From contig CM043956.1 in the NCBI GenBank assembly GCA_014529385.2, forward strand, positions 63,009,120 to 63,073,119: 64,000 nucleotides of DNA. Reading direction: 5' to 3'. Position 1 is the first letter of the stretch; each line of letters opens with the position of its first letter. Of this stretch, positions 40,816-52,456 are shown in pieces. Below the pieces are notes generated by a model. It saw only the letters and a list, made by a program, of their open reading frames with translations, was not told the DNA's origin and made no database searches. Origin of the DNA: Adiantum capillus-veneris. Taxonomy: Eukaryota; Streptophyta; Polypodiopsida; Polypodiales; Pteridaceae. The translations under genes and the position numbers were made by a program.

Positions 40816-41190
40816 AGCCGTCGTCCAAGGCAATTACGTAAAACTCCGCGTGCCCTAAACACCCCTGCCAATGCTCGGTGTAATGGCAACATCCCGTCCG
40901 GGTGCCACTCCAACTACCTCCGCCTGTGGCCTTAGCCTATCGGGCGTAATTCCAAATCGAGCCGCCAATTCCCAGTGAAAAGAAGTTGACCTTGGCTCCT
41001 TCAAAAGAGCTTCCTGATCTTTCACTTTGCCCCAAAAGCGGCAAAGTTTGTACTTCCTTTCATTTGATTCAGTTCAGGACCCACGCAATGTGGTACCAGT
41101 GCTGGTTTTTATTTGCCTTTTTTGCCACGTCCCTCAGCTGCTTTAATAACTTTCTGGCCTTTCTTCATCCTGTTCATTCGGTGCCTTGTT
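40816..41190 (-). pseudogene. Protease-like region of I
   Basis: ALLKEPRSTSFHWELAARFGI and VAITPSIG mark the same protease-like segment as in F and G, again with EPR in place of the catalytic D-S/T-G. The segment DVLLGIPWYHK and all of RT up to KTAF are deleted. Confidence 0.6.
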
Positions 41191-42621
41191 AGGGCACTTC
41201 GCGGAGATATGCCCAGTTTCCCCGCATTCAAAGCACTTCCCCTCCTTTATGAAGAGAGCCTTCTCTTGAGGAGTAAGCTTGGGTCGTGCATCTTTTTCTT
41301 TCTGTTCTGGGTTGCTCTTTCTCTTTCTATTTTCATTTTTCGAAGTCTGTTTTTCTTTGTGTCATGATCTCGTCGGTGGGGTAGGTCAAACTGCTAGAGT
41401 GAATGACTCCTGAATGGAAGCTGACTTTTGTTCCAAGCAGTGATCTCGGATCTCTGTAGGTAGACTCAGGGTCCGTTCACTCTGTTCCTTGAACGAGATC
41501 TTATTAAATGAAGAGGCAAGTAGAAAAGAACTCCAGAATCTCTCGCAATAAGCGTCCACTGTATCCTTCTTGGTCATCCGAAGATGGTTCCAAGCAGTTC
41601 GTATATCACATTCATACTCTCGAGTCAGCCAAGAAGAAATAAGAAGCTTTTTAAATTTCAGCCATTTAACTGGCGCTGTCTTGTTCAATAGAAGGGTGGA
41701 CCACCAAGTTCGAGCATTCCCCTTAAAGTAAGAGGCCGCTCTCCGAATCTTAGAGTGCTCTAAGTAACGCCCTCCAGTGAAAGCGATGTCAAACTGTTGT
41801 ACAAAAGACAAAGCCTTCGAAGCATCCTACAACCAGAAAAAGTGTCAAATTTAATTGACTGTCCACCTTCCTTAAACTCTCGGACTTTCTTGCTTTTGTC
41901 TTCCAGAAAGTCATACTGGTTGGCTTCATAAAAATTCTTCTTCTTTGCATAAAGGTTGCTGTCGTCAGAGTCTGAATTGTCTGTAGATGGGCTCTGTAGA
42001 ACTGTCACTCACGAGGCGAATTTTAGACTTCTTTGCCTTTTTTCTTGCCCTTTCCGAAGCGTTGCTTTTTGCTTCGCTTTTTACCTTTTCGGTCTTCTTC
42101 GCTCGAGTCAGATGAGTTAGAAGAACTGTCAGAAGAAGAAGAAGAGCTGGGTACTCCTTCAAATCGAACACGCTTCTTCTGCTTTCTTGCTTTTTAAAAG
42201 TAGACTGACGATCGAAATAACCTGGGAAGTCATTGTCTTTCTTTTGCTTTTTGCCGTGCTTTTTAGCTTTGTTCTGCGCGTCAAAAAGCTGAGCAATTAG
42301 TGCATCAACCACCTCTTCTAATTCTTGCTCCGTGTACATCCTGGGAGTAGGAGGTTTCTTGGGTGGTTCTGTGGTTTGCCGCCACTGCATGTGCACCTCC
42401 TCGAAAGAGGTCTCGACGCTCATATATTTTGCAAATTTTGGATCCTTCGCAAAATTGAGCATCATCTTTGTTGCGTCGCCGATCAATCTTTGACGCTCCA
42501 TCTCTCGACGCTCCGCTTGAGTAGGCCGAGGCGGGCCATACTCCTTACCTGAATCTTCATTGTGATCCCTTCCCGCATCTCCGGATGCAGAGGGAGTCGA
42601 CCGATCTTTGCCTAAAGCCAT
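41191..42621 (-). pseudogene. gag of I with CCHC zinc knuckle
   Basis: ATG at 42621 (MALGKDRSTPSASGDAGRDHNED), then EYGPPRPTQAERREMER and DATKMMLNFAKDPKFAKYM, open to about 42200. A shift in the ESRRSVF region, a Ser-rich run, and further frames with VREFKEGGQSIKFDTFSG and FDIAFTGGRYLEHSKIRR follow. The knuckle is GKCFECGETGHISAKCP (about 41250-41200). It shows the full N-terminus lost in F and G and is the best guide to the family gag start. Confidence 0.85.
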
Positions 42622-42673
42622 AGGTGTCGCGGAAAAAAAATTGGGATCAGATTTTCTGTAGAAGAGAAATCGG

Positions 42674-42689
42674 CCGTGCTCTGATACCA
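42674..42689 (-). other. Primer-binding site of I (initiator tRNA-Met)
   Basis: Minus strand TGGTATCAGAGCACGG, one base inside the LTR. Confidence 0.9.
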
Positions 42690-42690
42690 C

Positions 42691-43333
42691 TGTGACAGAC
42701 TTGGACACTCTAAGTCAAGAATCGACCGTGACAGCACAAATAATTACTTCAAAACAGTTCACATTTCACTATTGATTCGACACTCGCCCGGTGGAGTTCT
42801 GTGCCCAGAGATATTGGCCCCAAAGATTGGTGCCCCTTTCGGTATTTCTTTTTGTATTAATTTGAGTTCAAAGTACAAGAGTGCGGGCATGTGTTCACAC
42901 TCAGACTTTGCTTCCAGATGCTCTGAGTTGTGAGAGGCCTACCTGCTTATTTATAAATTACAAGGGATGCCAAAAGCAAAGCCCAAAATCTGTTAAACTC
43001 AAAAGCTTTGATAAATAAAGCCCTCATAAAGTAAAGTAGAGACTCTTTTCTTTCTCTCTCTTATGCTTTTATAAAATAAAGCAATTCAATTTAAAGCTCC
43101 CTCTCTCTTGCTCACTTTGTGTAGCATAAAAATCTGCCCACGCAATTTCTGCTTTTTTTCCGCATGCTGCTGCCACGTCATCAGCCATCCAGAATCTGCG
43201 CCGCAAATCACGGAGGCGTCCGTACAACCTGCCATGTCAGCCCTTAGGGTTTCCTACTGCCACGTCAGTCCTGCTGGGTAATTGTCTGCTACCCACTGGA
43301 TGGAGGGCTGTGCCACGGCACTGATTTGTGACA
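42691..43333 (-). repeat. 5' LTR of I (643 bp)
   Basis: Left end TGTGACAGACTTGG, right end GATTTGTGACA, followed by the TTACA duplication. It carries GCCACGTCATCAG (43171-43183) and the inverted block near 42822-42842. Confidence 0.9.
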
Positions 43334-43338
43334 TTACA

Positions 43339-46300
43339 TCTATTGAAAAACACTGCCACATGGAATAGGAGCAGATCTCTGAGATGTTTAGTTGAAGCTC
43401 TTGAACTGTCGGGTAATGGAGGTGGTAACACGCTTGAGGCATAGCTGGAGGCATCAAGAAATTTGGAACTGCTGAAAATTCTGTAAATATGGCAAATTTT
43501 GTTGAGGATGCTTTGAAAGCAAATCCTGCAACTTGTTGAGGGGAAGCGGAACAAATCTGCAATACATCAAAGAAATTCCTTACGTAGATCTTTGTATTGA
43601 GGTGTGCTTGTGTCTAGGTGGTGCGTGCGTGTATTGGTGTCTATTTCAATACCCACTATTGGGCATTAATAATTTTAGTGGAGATTTCTTACTCTTTAAT
43701 AAATACTATACATGATAGAGCTGTTGCTTTTATTGTCTTATGGGTGACCATCATGATTGCACTTCCCGGAACGGGAGATTGGAACAGGGAATGGCAATGG
43801 GAATGAAATGCCATCCCCTGTCATGGATACAGGTCTGAAATACAGAATGGGGATTTGGAACGGGAAGTTGGAGTGGGAACGGGGAACGGAGAACTGAAAA
43901 TGGCCATTCCGTGTAACTATGGAATCTGGGCTTATGCGGATTGATCTAGGTAAATATCCAAAGGAAATCTTGGATGCCCACTGCCTACATTAGGGGCCAA
44001 TGCATCTGAGTGCCTCTCTGGTCTCTTATTGGTGTTCTCTTGTGTAGTGTTTCCAGTTTACGGTATGTTTGAAGTCTGGGCATCATTTACTGCCTGCACC
44101 TCATTGACCTCAAGAAGCAAATCATGAAAGAGGACTGCTCCAATTGCACTAGCCACTCGGAAGTTGGGAGTCCTGTGGATGAGATAGTCTTTGTACACAC
44201 CTTACCATATGGTACGGTTTAGTGTATGGTATGTGTTACCTTACATGCACTACATATCTATGCATTCGGGATTCCCTCTTTTAAATAGTTATACCATCAG
44301 ATGATACATTTTGTACGGTCGAGACTAGGGTCATTAGTCCTATGAGACTATGGTTATTATTGACATATGGTCATTGTGTCTTCGTTTATTTTGTTAAGAT
44401 TGTGAGATCTTTTGGTGTTTTAATCACGACTCAAGGCAAAATTTAATGATAAGGTTTTCCTATTCTTTAGTAACTCAAATGAATAATAGTAACTCAAATG
44501 AATAATGCTTCTTTCTATTCTCAAAAGTATTTTGTCTCAGAACTTTGTGTTTTTGACCATGTGTCCTATATGTCATGTTTATTACGAATTTAACGTACCT
44601 ATACTGCTCAGAACTACGGACCAAGCACATGATCCTTGTGCGTGTGGATTTTTTGTGTTCCTTCTTTGCCATGGCTTAGCTTTTGCAAAAGAATCATGGA
44701 AAATTAACCCTCATAATATTTGGAAAGTAAATTCGATGTATAGCGGACCTTTTTGGGGGTGAGAAAAAGGAATTGCTCTCTACTGAAATCTTAAGTAGTG
44801 CATTGTCCAATTGATAGCCATGGATGCAATCTTGTAGAGTTTAGTCAAAGCATTTACTTGTAGTCGTGGGCGTACATTTGGGGACATAAGTTTTGTGCAA
44901 TGGACTTAAAACGTTTTCAACCAAAGGATGCATTATCTTAAGGACCTTGAAATTGTTCCGTAAATGTCAGTTCTCAATTGTATCCAAGCTAGCCGAAAGT
45001 CCAGAGGGGTAGTTGTGAGGACTTGCAAGGGCCTCAAATCTGTCCAGGGGTTCAAGAAGTATTGTGGAATTTAGATGCACAAATAGTTCAAGCAAAAATG
45101 AATGTTGGTAAAACAGAGTTAATTAAGCTCTCAAGCTTTGAAAGGATTTTTCTTAGACTCCTTTTGGGCTTGAACCTGTTTGTCAATGCAAATATGTGGG
45201 ACTTGAGTGTATGCCATCTCCTTGGGAAGCTGAGTGTATGCCATCTCCTTGGGAAAGGCATTTGATTGCATCGTAGAATTTAAGAGAGATTTTATGCCTC
45301 AATTTGATTCAATTTGTCTATTCTATTGCACTAATGTGCGTGCATACCCCACAAGAATTATGTTTTTTTTTTTCAATTTTGTCTACTTTCAAAATAGTAA
45401 AGAATTGAGTTTGGTATTGAATTTCTTTTCACTAGAAGAGGATAATTTCATTAGCCACCAGCATGGGAGTGAACAGTGTCAATGTTTGCATTGACGACAT
45501 CCTAAAATGTAACGTAAAAATAAGTAAGGATGCAAAGAAAGACCCCTCCAACTAGCATTTGTTGCCAAACATTGTTAAAATGTATGAAGTTGTGTTTGTG
45601 AGTTGGTCTCATGGAGTCTCTCTCTAGTGTTTGTGTCATCTCCAATAGTAAAGAGAGTACTGTGGAAGGTTAAGCTTTTGATGAATGTGAGCGGTGGTAT
45701 TATTTTTTGGTGGACTTCCCTACATCTGATGGGGTAGCTGAAGGCCTTCCATCTTGTGGTCACTTTCGGGTGAACCATTGCATGATATTTTACATTAATT
45801 TTATCTCAACCTTGATTTTGTGCATGCGAAGCTAATAAAGGCTTCTTATGACCATCGACAACTCCCACAAAACAACTTAATTGTACTTGACATTTTTCTT
45901 GTCATAGTGCTAGTTCAATCATTTTGTTTAGTCTAATGTGCTATGCGTAAATGCCTAAATTTGGCAGGTTTGAAGAGTCGTTAAGGTATTGTTAAGTGCT
46001 ATTTTTATGAAACTTGTGCAAAGGGCCTTGTTGATTATTGAGCAATGGGAATTCAATTACTATGGCTGTGAGGGTTGTGGTGGTGTAGAAGAATTAAACA
46101 CCACCTGTGGTTAAAGCTAGAAAAGGCCTTTCAACTTACATGTACAAGGTGCTAGGTTTGTAGTGCTTAAGAATAAGGACCCAAGAATGTGATAGTTTTG
46201 AAGCATTAGTGAGAGATTATCCAAGCGAAGGAAAATGCTTGGCATAGCTTTGCTCCATACATGACATCCTTGCAAAAGTGGAAAATGTTTTTTATGAGCT

Positions 46301-46835
46301 TGGGTAGGATCTGATCTTTTAAATTGCTTGATGCTGGAAATGCCAAACAAAAGTAGGGCTAGAAAGCTTGTGACGAACTTTTTGAGATTAATTTGAGGTT
46401 GGACCATAATGCATAATATGTTCTAAGCATATGCAAAATGGAGTCTAGTTCTCCTAATGTGATACCTATACTTGCATCTCAAAAATCATGGGTACAAAAC
46501 ACCTCAATTTGGTCGAGCAATTAAAAAAGTATGGACAAGGGTGCTCATAGCATTGTTGGGAGTTGGAGTGGATTCTCGACAAGGCTTTTTTGTAAAGTGG
46601 GGTTTCTCTCTTAGTTCAATCTATGTGCTTCTAATGGAAAGCTTGTGTGCATGGAGCTTGTGGAGTGATGCACGAGGATTAGAAGGGTAAAAACTCCCAT
46701 CATGAAGTTGCTCATCAAGAGGCAATGATGTGGCACCACTAAGTCTTACTTGCAAATATCGGGGATGAGGTGTGTGGTTGAGGACCATTGGTGCTTGTGG
46801 TTGGGCATTCAATGTGCCCCCTCGTGTGAACGGAC
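43339..46835. other. Non-TE or unrecognised intergenic DNA
   Basis: No clear gene. Short coding-like traces at about 43370-43550 (RSLRCLVEALELSGNGGGN, then GGIKKFGTAENSVNMANFVEDAL in another frame) could be an old exon, but stops interrupt both. There is a G-rich degenerate repeat with an ATGGCA...TGCCAT hairpin (43765-43905) and a 27-bp duplication (GAGTGTATGCCATCTCCTTG, 45204-45258). Small ORFs have no recognisable domain. Confidence 0.5.
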
Positions 46836-48652
46836 ATATACATTGAGATAATTGCATTTTACACACTCGGCAACACTTTTGGTACTTCAAAATGTCTCTA
46901 AAAGAGTAAAAGGAGAGTTTATGCGAGACAGTGTGGTGGAGTTGACAACACGGGCCCCAAAGATTGGCACCCCTTTCGGTATTTCTTTATTATTATGTTG
47001 TAAAAGTACAAAGCTGTAGGCTTTCCTTTGTGTTTTCTCGCAGTAGAATAATGTCAGAGAGAGACCTTTAGTTGCATATTTAAAAGCCCTTGGTTGAACT
47101 CGAAAGCTTTATATGAAAAGCATTGAAATCTAAAAGCATTTGCTTTATTTATGGTTTAGGCCCCTGTAAGTTGTTGGAGGTTAGTTTATTAATCCTAACC
47201 TATTAAGATTTTGGGCCACTTTTAGGATTGCATAAGTTGGGATTTCTTAGGTTCCTTCTTCTTTACTATGCTTTAGGCCCCTCTGTTGGGATCTATTCCA
47301 TTGGTCGAAACTTTGTGGTGCCACATCATTGACTTGTCATAGAGGAATCTACAATCTACACACACGAACAATCCCAATACTTCAAAACAACTCTAAAAGA
47401 GTAAGGGAAGGAGATTCACGCGAGGCACAGGCTGGCCGAGTTTTGTCCTTAGATGGCCTTGGTCCCAAAGATTGTGTCCTTGTCGATATTTCTTTACTAT
47501 CATGTTGCTAAGGTACAAAGTTTTGGGGCTCTTCTTTGCTACTTCTCGTAGTAGACTAATGCCAGAAAGAGACCCTTAGTTACATATTTAAGGAGAGAGA
47601 CTCCTAGTTACTTATTTAAGTCCCTTGGGGTAAACTCAAAAGCTATATATGAAAAACGTTGAAGCTCAAAAGCATCTAAAGCATATGCTTTATTTATGGT
47701 TCATGAGTTGTTTGGGGCTAGGATTATTAATCCTAGCCCATCAATAATTTGGCCACTCGGTAGGATTTCTTAAGTTCAGAGTTCCTTCTTCTTTACTAGA
47801 GTTTAGCCCCTCGACCAAGATCTATTCGATTGGTAGGAACTTGGTGGTGCCACATCATTGACTTGTCACATTGTAATCACTTCTGGCGAGTGACCTGATG
47901 GAAATACAGAGATAATTGCAATCTACACACTCAACAACACTTTTAGTACTTCAAAACAACTTTGAAAGAGGAAGAGAAAGAGAGTTCACGAGACATGGAG
48001 TGGTAGAGTTCCACCCCTAGACAGTTGCCCCCAAAAATGGTCGCCCTTATCGGTATTTCTCTATTATTTTGTCGCAAAGGTACAAAGCTATGGGCTCTCC
48101 CGCTTCTTGTGGTAGAATAATGCCAAAGATCCCTAGTTTTAAAGGCCCTTGGTTCAAAAACCATGAAAAGCATTGAAGTCTAAAGGCATATGTTCTATTT
48201 ATGGTTTAGGTTCCTCGGGTGGCTCCCGTGGGGGTTAGGATTCTTAATCCTAACCCATTAAGAATTTGGGCCACTTAGTGGGATTTCTTAAGTTGGGATT
48301 TGTTTTGTTCCTTCTTCTTTACTAGGCTTTAGGCCTCCCAATCAGGATATATTCCATTGGTCGGCACGTGGTGGTGGCACGCCATTGACTTATCTTAGTG
48401 TAATCACTTTCGGCGAGTGATCGGGCGGAAACGCAAATAATTGCAATCTACACACTCAACAACACTTGAGTACTTCAAAACAACTCTAAAAGAGTAAGAG
48501 AAGTAGAGTTCATGCGTGACACAGAGTGGTAGAGTTCAATCCCTACACGGTGTTGGCTCCAAAGACTTGCACCCCTCTTGGTACATCTTTATTATTTAGT
48601 CGCAAAGGTACAAAGCTTTGGGCTCTCCTCTGCTTCTCTTCTTGGTAGAATG

Positions 48653-48696
<44 letters not shown>

Positions 48697-48945
48697 CCTA
48701 GTTACATATTTGGCCAAAACTCAAAAGCTTTACATGAAAAGCATTGCATCTGCTTTATGTATGGTTTAGGCCCCTTTTTTCGCTCGTGTAAGTTGTTGGG
48801 GGCTTGGGATCAATAATTTCGGCCATTTGGCAAGATTTCATAAGTTGGGATTTCTTTTGTTCCTTCTTCTTTACTAGGCTTTAGGCCCTTCTGTCGGGAT
48901 CTATTCCATTGGTTAGAACTTGGTATTACCTTGTCATTCATTTGT
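46836..48945 (-). repeat. Tandem array of four gypsy-LTR-like units (about 0.5 kb each)
   Basis: Four head-to-tail copies (about 46836-47338, 47339-47870, 47871-48397, 48398-48945). Each starts near TCTACACACTCAACAACAC and AGTACTTCAAAACAA, passes the inverted block GCCCCAAAGATTGGCACCCCTTTCGG, AAGGTACAAAGCT and TTCTTCTTTACTAGGCTTTAGGCCC, and ends near CATCATTGACTTGTCA. The block, read on the minus strand, is the core of the gypsy LTRs elsewhere. Between units 2-3 and 3-4 lies a hairpin (ATCACT...AGTGAT). No gag or pol is present. Confidence 0.85.
48656..48694. repeat. GA microsatellite in the fourth LTR-like unit
   Basis: A pure GA run, in the LTR position where related units carry TC/GA tracts. 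Confidence 0.9.
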
Positions 48946-51900
48946 CTCTCTCCACACACTTTAGAACAATGGCATCCTTTGGAAATAGTTGTTGGAAAAA
49001 TATTTTAAATATGTTATCAGCTGAAAAAAAGGTAACTCGCTTTGCTTGCTATGTAATTTCCAAGCCATGTTCTTTGTTTAGTAGGGTCTTCTAATGCTAT
49101 GTTTTCTTCCTTGTAGTGTTTGCATCTCGAACTCAATGGATTTCCACAATTTCATGGTTTGCTCAGGTCATTTGACAAGGTTTTCCTTTGCATTATCCAA
49201 ATTTCTAGAACAAAGTGTGGCAACAAATTGTAAGGACAACATTTCTTTTGGGTAAAACATTGCCATTGCCTAACAAACCTTGTTTGTGTTTGTAGCTCGC
49301 TTGAGATGCACGTTTACACATATTTTCACTTATGGCCTTGTGCATGTCCCTCCCATTCATGAAGGGTAATCCATAAAACATCATGTTGTCTATCCCATGA
49401 AAGTCATATAACATATCTTAATGTATACGCCTATCTAGATTAGCTTTTAAACAAAAATAAAAACTTTGTTCACATATCATGTACAAGATAATTATGCTCT
49501 TTTCATTAGCTACTAGAAAATCACGTTAATATAATCACTTAAGGCTCTTGGCAAAGAGATTGTTATAGATATCTTTGTAGTTGACGTCTTTTTTTAATTA
49601 CCAAATAAAGGATCAAGGTTTAAGGTGATCTTTTGTTCTTTACAAGAGATTGAACTTAGAATCTCATATGCGTACCAATGCAATGTACTTATCTACAATT
49701 GTTTATTAATCCAAGCAGGATTGCACTCAATTTGCGTTGCTCTCAGGAGAGGAATGTCGGGGCCATTTTATGGCCTTTAAGGGCGTAGGAAATGCCTAGT
49801 TCATCCAATTGAGTGTCTCAATGGAGTTTTTTTTTTGGAAAAAAAAAAAGAAAATCTCCAAAGTATTCCATGCTTACTATTTTGTAGGTTTTTGATACAA
49901 AGATAGCTTTCTTAGATTTTTTGTCATAATAAGGAAATATAAAAGAGATTAAGAAACAATTCAAGAGATTTTATGCATAATCTCCATCTTTTATTTGACG
50001 TTTTAGCTTTTGTCATATTCTCCTCTCTCCTTCAAACATTGCAGACAATTTCTTTGTCATCTTCATTCTTCATAGCTTTTACTGAGAGATTATGAAAGTC
50101 ATTTGATGAGAGAAATCAATGGATATCCCTTGTAGTAACAAAAGGCTTTTGGATATTACTTCAATTAAGAAAGTGGAAGAGAATAAGCTCAATTGAGTTT
50201 TTGGCTTCTTGGCAAGGAAGAGTGAAGGATTGTAGTCTAAATGACAATAAAATTAGTGTCAAGGGAGTTCTTGTTCAGCATGTACATATGCAGAATGTAC
50301 TAAATGTAAGTGAATACCCAATCTTCTAAACAAATCACATTGTAAGATTTTTTTGGTGTAGTTAAAGGACATTTAGAATGTAGATTTCTAAAAGAGGGGG
50401 AAGTAAAAATGGTAGTGAAAGCCTTCAACATGACTTGATTCACATAGTTTCAACCTAAGTTAGTATTCTTTACAGATCAATTGGCAAGAGATTTTTAAAT
50501 CAAAATTAAGCTAGTCTTTATTAGTTGCAAAATTTACGTGCTGATCTTGTTTTCTTCACTTTAATCTACTCTTTCAAAGATCTTCAAAACTATGTAGGTT
50601 GAAAGCTTGGTAAAGCGACGAGAGGAGGAAGACATGAAAGGACTGGAGGAACTTATGTAGATAAACGCTAATTGAAGCTATATAGATCAGGTACATGCAT
50701 AAGCAAAAAAAGATTTTCTCTAGTGGTTATGACAAAAATAAGCCCCTTGTGCTTGATATTGATAGCAACAAACTTTATATTATAAGATGTCATTTGTGTT
50801 TTTCTCTTGAAAGAAGACAAAAAAAATAATACATATTTAACGTATTGTGTTAGTTTTTGAGATGACGAAGTCCTTGCATACTCTTGGCAAAAGCTTGGAG
50901 TGAGTCTCATATAAAGCGATACTTAATGATTCTTAATGATTTACGTAGAGTGAACCATATAAAATTCCACCTTCAAGAGCGTTAATAATTTGGCTTGTGT
51001 CTAAATTATCATTGTGTACAATATCTATATTGTAATGCTGCTTTGCCATGTTATTTTGTATATTTTTTTCTAGCTTTTAAGGGGGTTTTACGAAAAATTG
51101 ATTAATTGAGGATAATCAAATATTTAAATTCAATAATTTTGTGCTTTTTGGTGTGTTCTTAAGAAAGTTATCAAAATGAGATATGCATGCTTAATTGTTA
51201 AATTTATGTATTTTGTGTTTACTTTATGTAATCATTTTGTGCATACATAGATGAGGACTTTCACATGATTAGAATAGGCTAAGAATATCAGTCTTAAAAG
51301 CTTAGTAACATAGGAATAAGAGACATTCAAACAAATAATCTTTCATACATAATTTGAGCATTGGCTATCAAAATTATGCAACCAAGCACTTTAGAAAATT
51401 CCCTTATTGAGCTTGTAACAATGTTCAAATAATTTTTACATGTCGTATCCTTGTAGTGTGAGTCACTCTAGTTACATCCAATGCTTAAAAGCATAGGAAA
51501 AAGAGGGTTTCAAGGAGAGAATGCATTCGGATGAGGTGTCACATTATCCAAAACTTTTTATGAAAGACTTGAGCTTTAGTTGTCAAGATAGTGCAACCAA
51601 TGCCTTGGCAAAAAGTTCTCTTTAAGCTCTTAACAATTGTAACATAATCTTATACCTAGTTCATCTCTTAAAATTTAACCTATTTGAAGCCACATCTTTG
51701 CAAACAGTCACTCTATTTATATCCAATGCTACCCTTTAAGGGAGTAGCTACGAGATCCACTATTACTTGCAATTATTTTGCATCTTAGAGCTCATATTGA
51801 GGCTTTAAAAAGAGTGTAATGTAGTCTTTTGTATGCGTTTTAATGAGTAGTTTTTCATAACGAGGAGATAAAGATGAAGAAATTGGGATGAATTATATAC

Positions 51901-51990
51901 AATCTCTTTACTTTTTGCACAACTCTTGTGGCCTAGATCATTGGAGAGAATTTTACTCATGTTTAGGAAATTTCAATTTACTATTTTGTC
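48946..51990. other. AT-rich intergenic DNA
   Basis: No ORF with recognisable domains, no LTR and no RNA gene were seen. Short A/T homopolymers occur (for example near 49827-49852). Confidence 0.5.
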
Positions 51991-52131
51991 CCTCACATTC
52001 CCTTGATATGCCCCGCAGAGGCTTAGAGTTTGTCATGAACTTCATGCTTAGAGTTCCTCACATTCCCTTGATATGCCCCGCAGAGGCTTAGAGGCTTAAA
52101 GGGGTAGAAGTTCATGACAAACTCTAAGCCT
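51991..52131. repeat. 65-bp direct duplication plus 25-bp inverted repeat
   Basis: CCTCACATTCCCTTGATATG starts at 51991 and again at 52056. The segment 52019-52043 (AGGCTTAGAGTTTGTCATGA and 5 more bases) is the perfect reverse complement of 52107-52131, with a 63-base loop, so the transcript could form a hairpin. Confidence 0.88.
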
Positions 52132-52440
52132 AGCTCAAGTAATGATTGATCTTCTTCTTGCCATTTAAGGAGCAAAAGTGACTCCTTTCACAAAGAAAGG
52201 TCATCAACATCTTTAGTTCTCTTTTCTTATTGAAACATCAGATTTGAATGGCTCTTGAGAGACATCTTCTTCTCAATCTAAACACAAGCCAGAGAAGCAA
52301 AGAACTTACTTTTGTTTAAAAGCAAGCTTACATGTCAAACTTAAAATTGAAGTACTTATGAATGTGATTTTTTTTTTTGGTTAGGGGAGGTTTCACAATA
52401 AATATGATTTCATATACCTATGCTATAAATGTAGGCAGCC

Positions 52441-52456
52441 CCCCCCCCCCCCCCCC
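52441..52456. repeat. C homopolymer
   Basis: A run of about 16 C after GGCAGC; it has no coding context. Confidence 0.85.

Larger units (their letters stand above)
37349..43333 (-). mobile_element. Ty3/gypsy chromovirus I, full-length but heavily deleted in pol
   Basis: Minus-strand element with LTRs at 42691-43333 (5') and 37349-38016 (3'), a perfect 5-bp duplication TTACA (37344-37348 and 43334-43338), tRNA-Met priming site, gag, pol and hairpin/PPT. The N-terminal half of RT is deleted (junction near 40818), the integrase has deletions and a G-run insertion (39478-39501), so it is older or less constrained than G. Confidence 0.94.

Noticed and set aside
44505-44762. ORF of 85 codons in the intergenic region, and similar ones at 45023-45494
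   Set aside because: No domain, low complexity in places, and no sign of conserved start, intron or neighbour.
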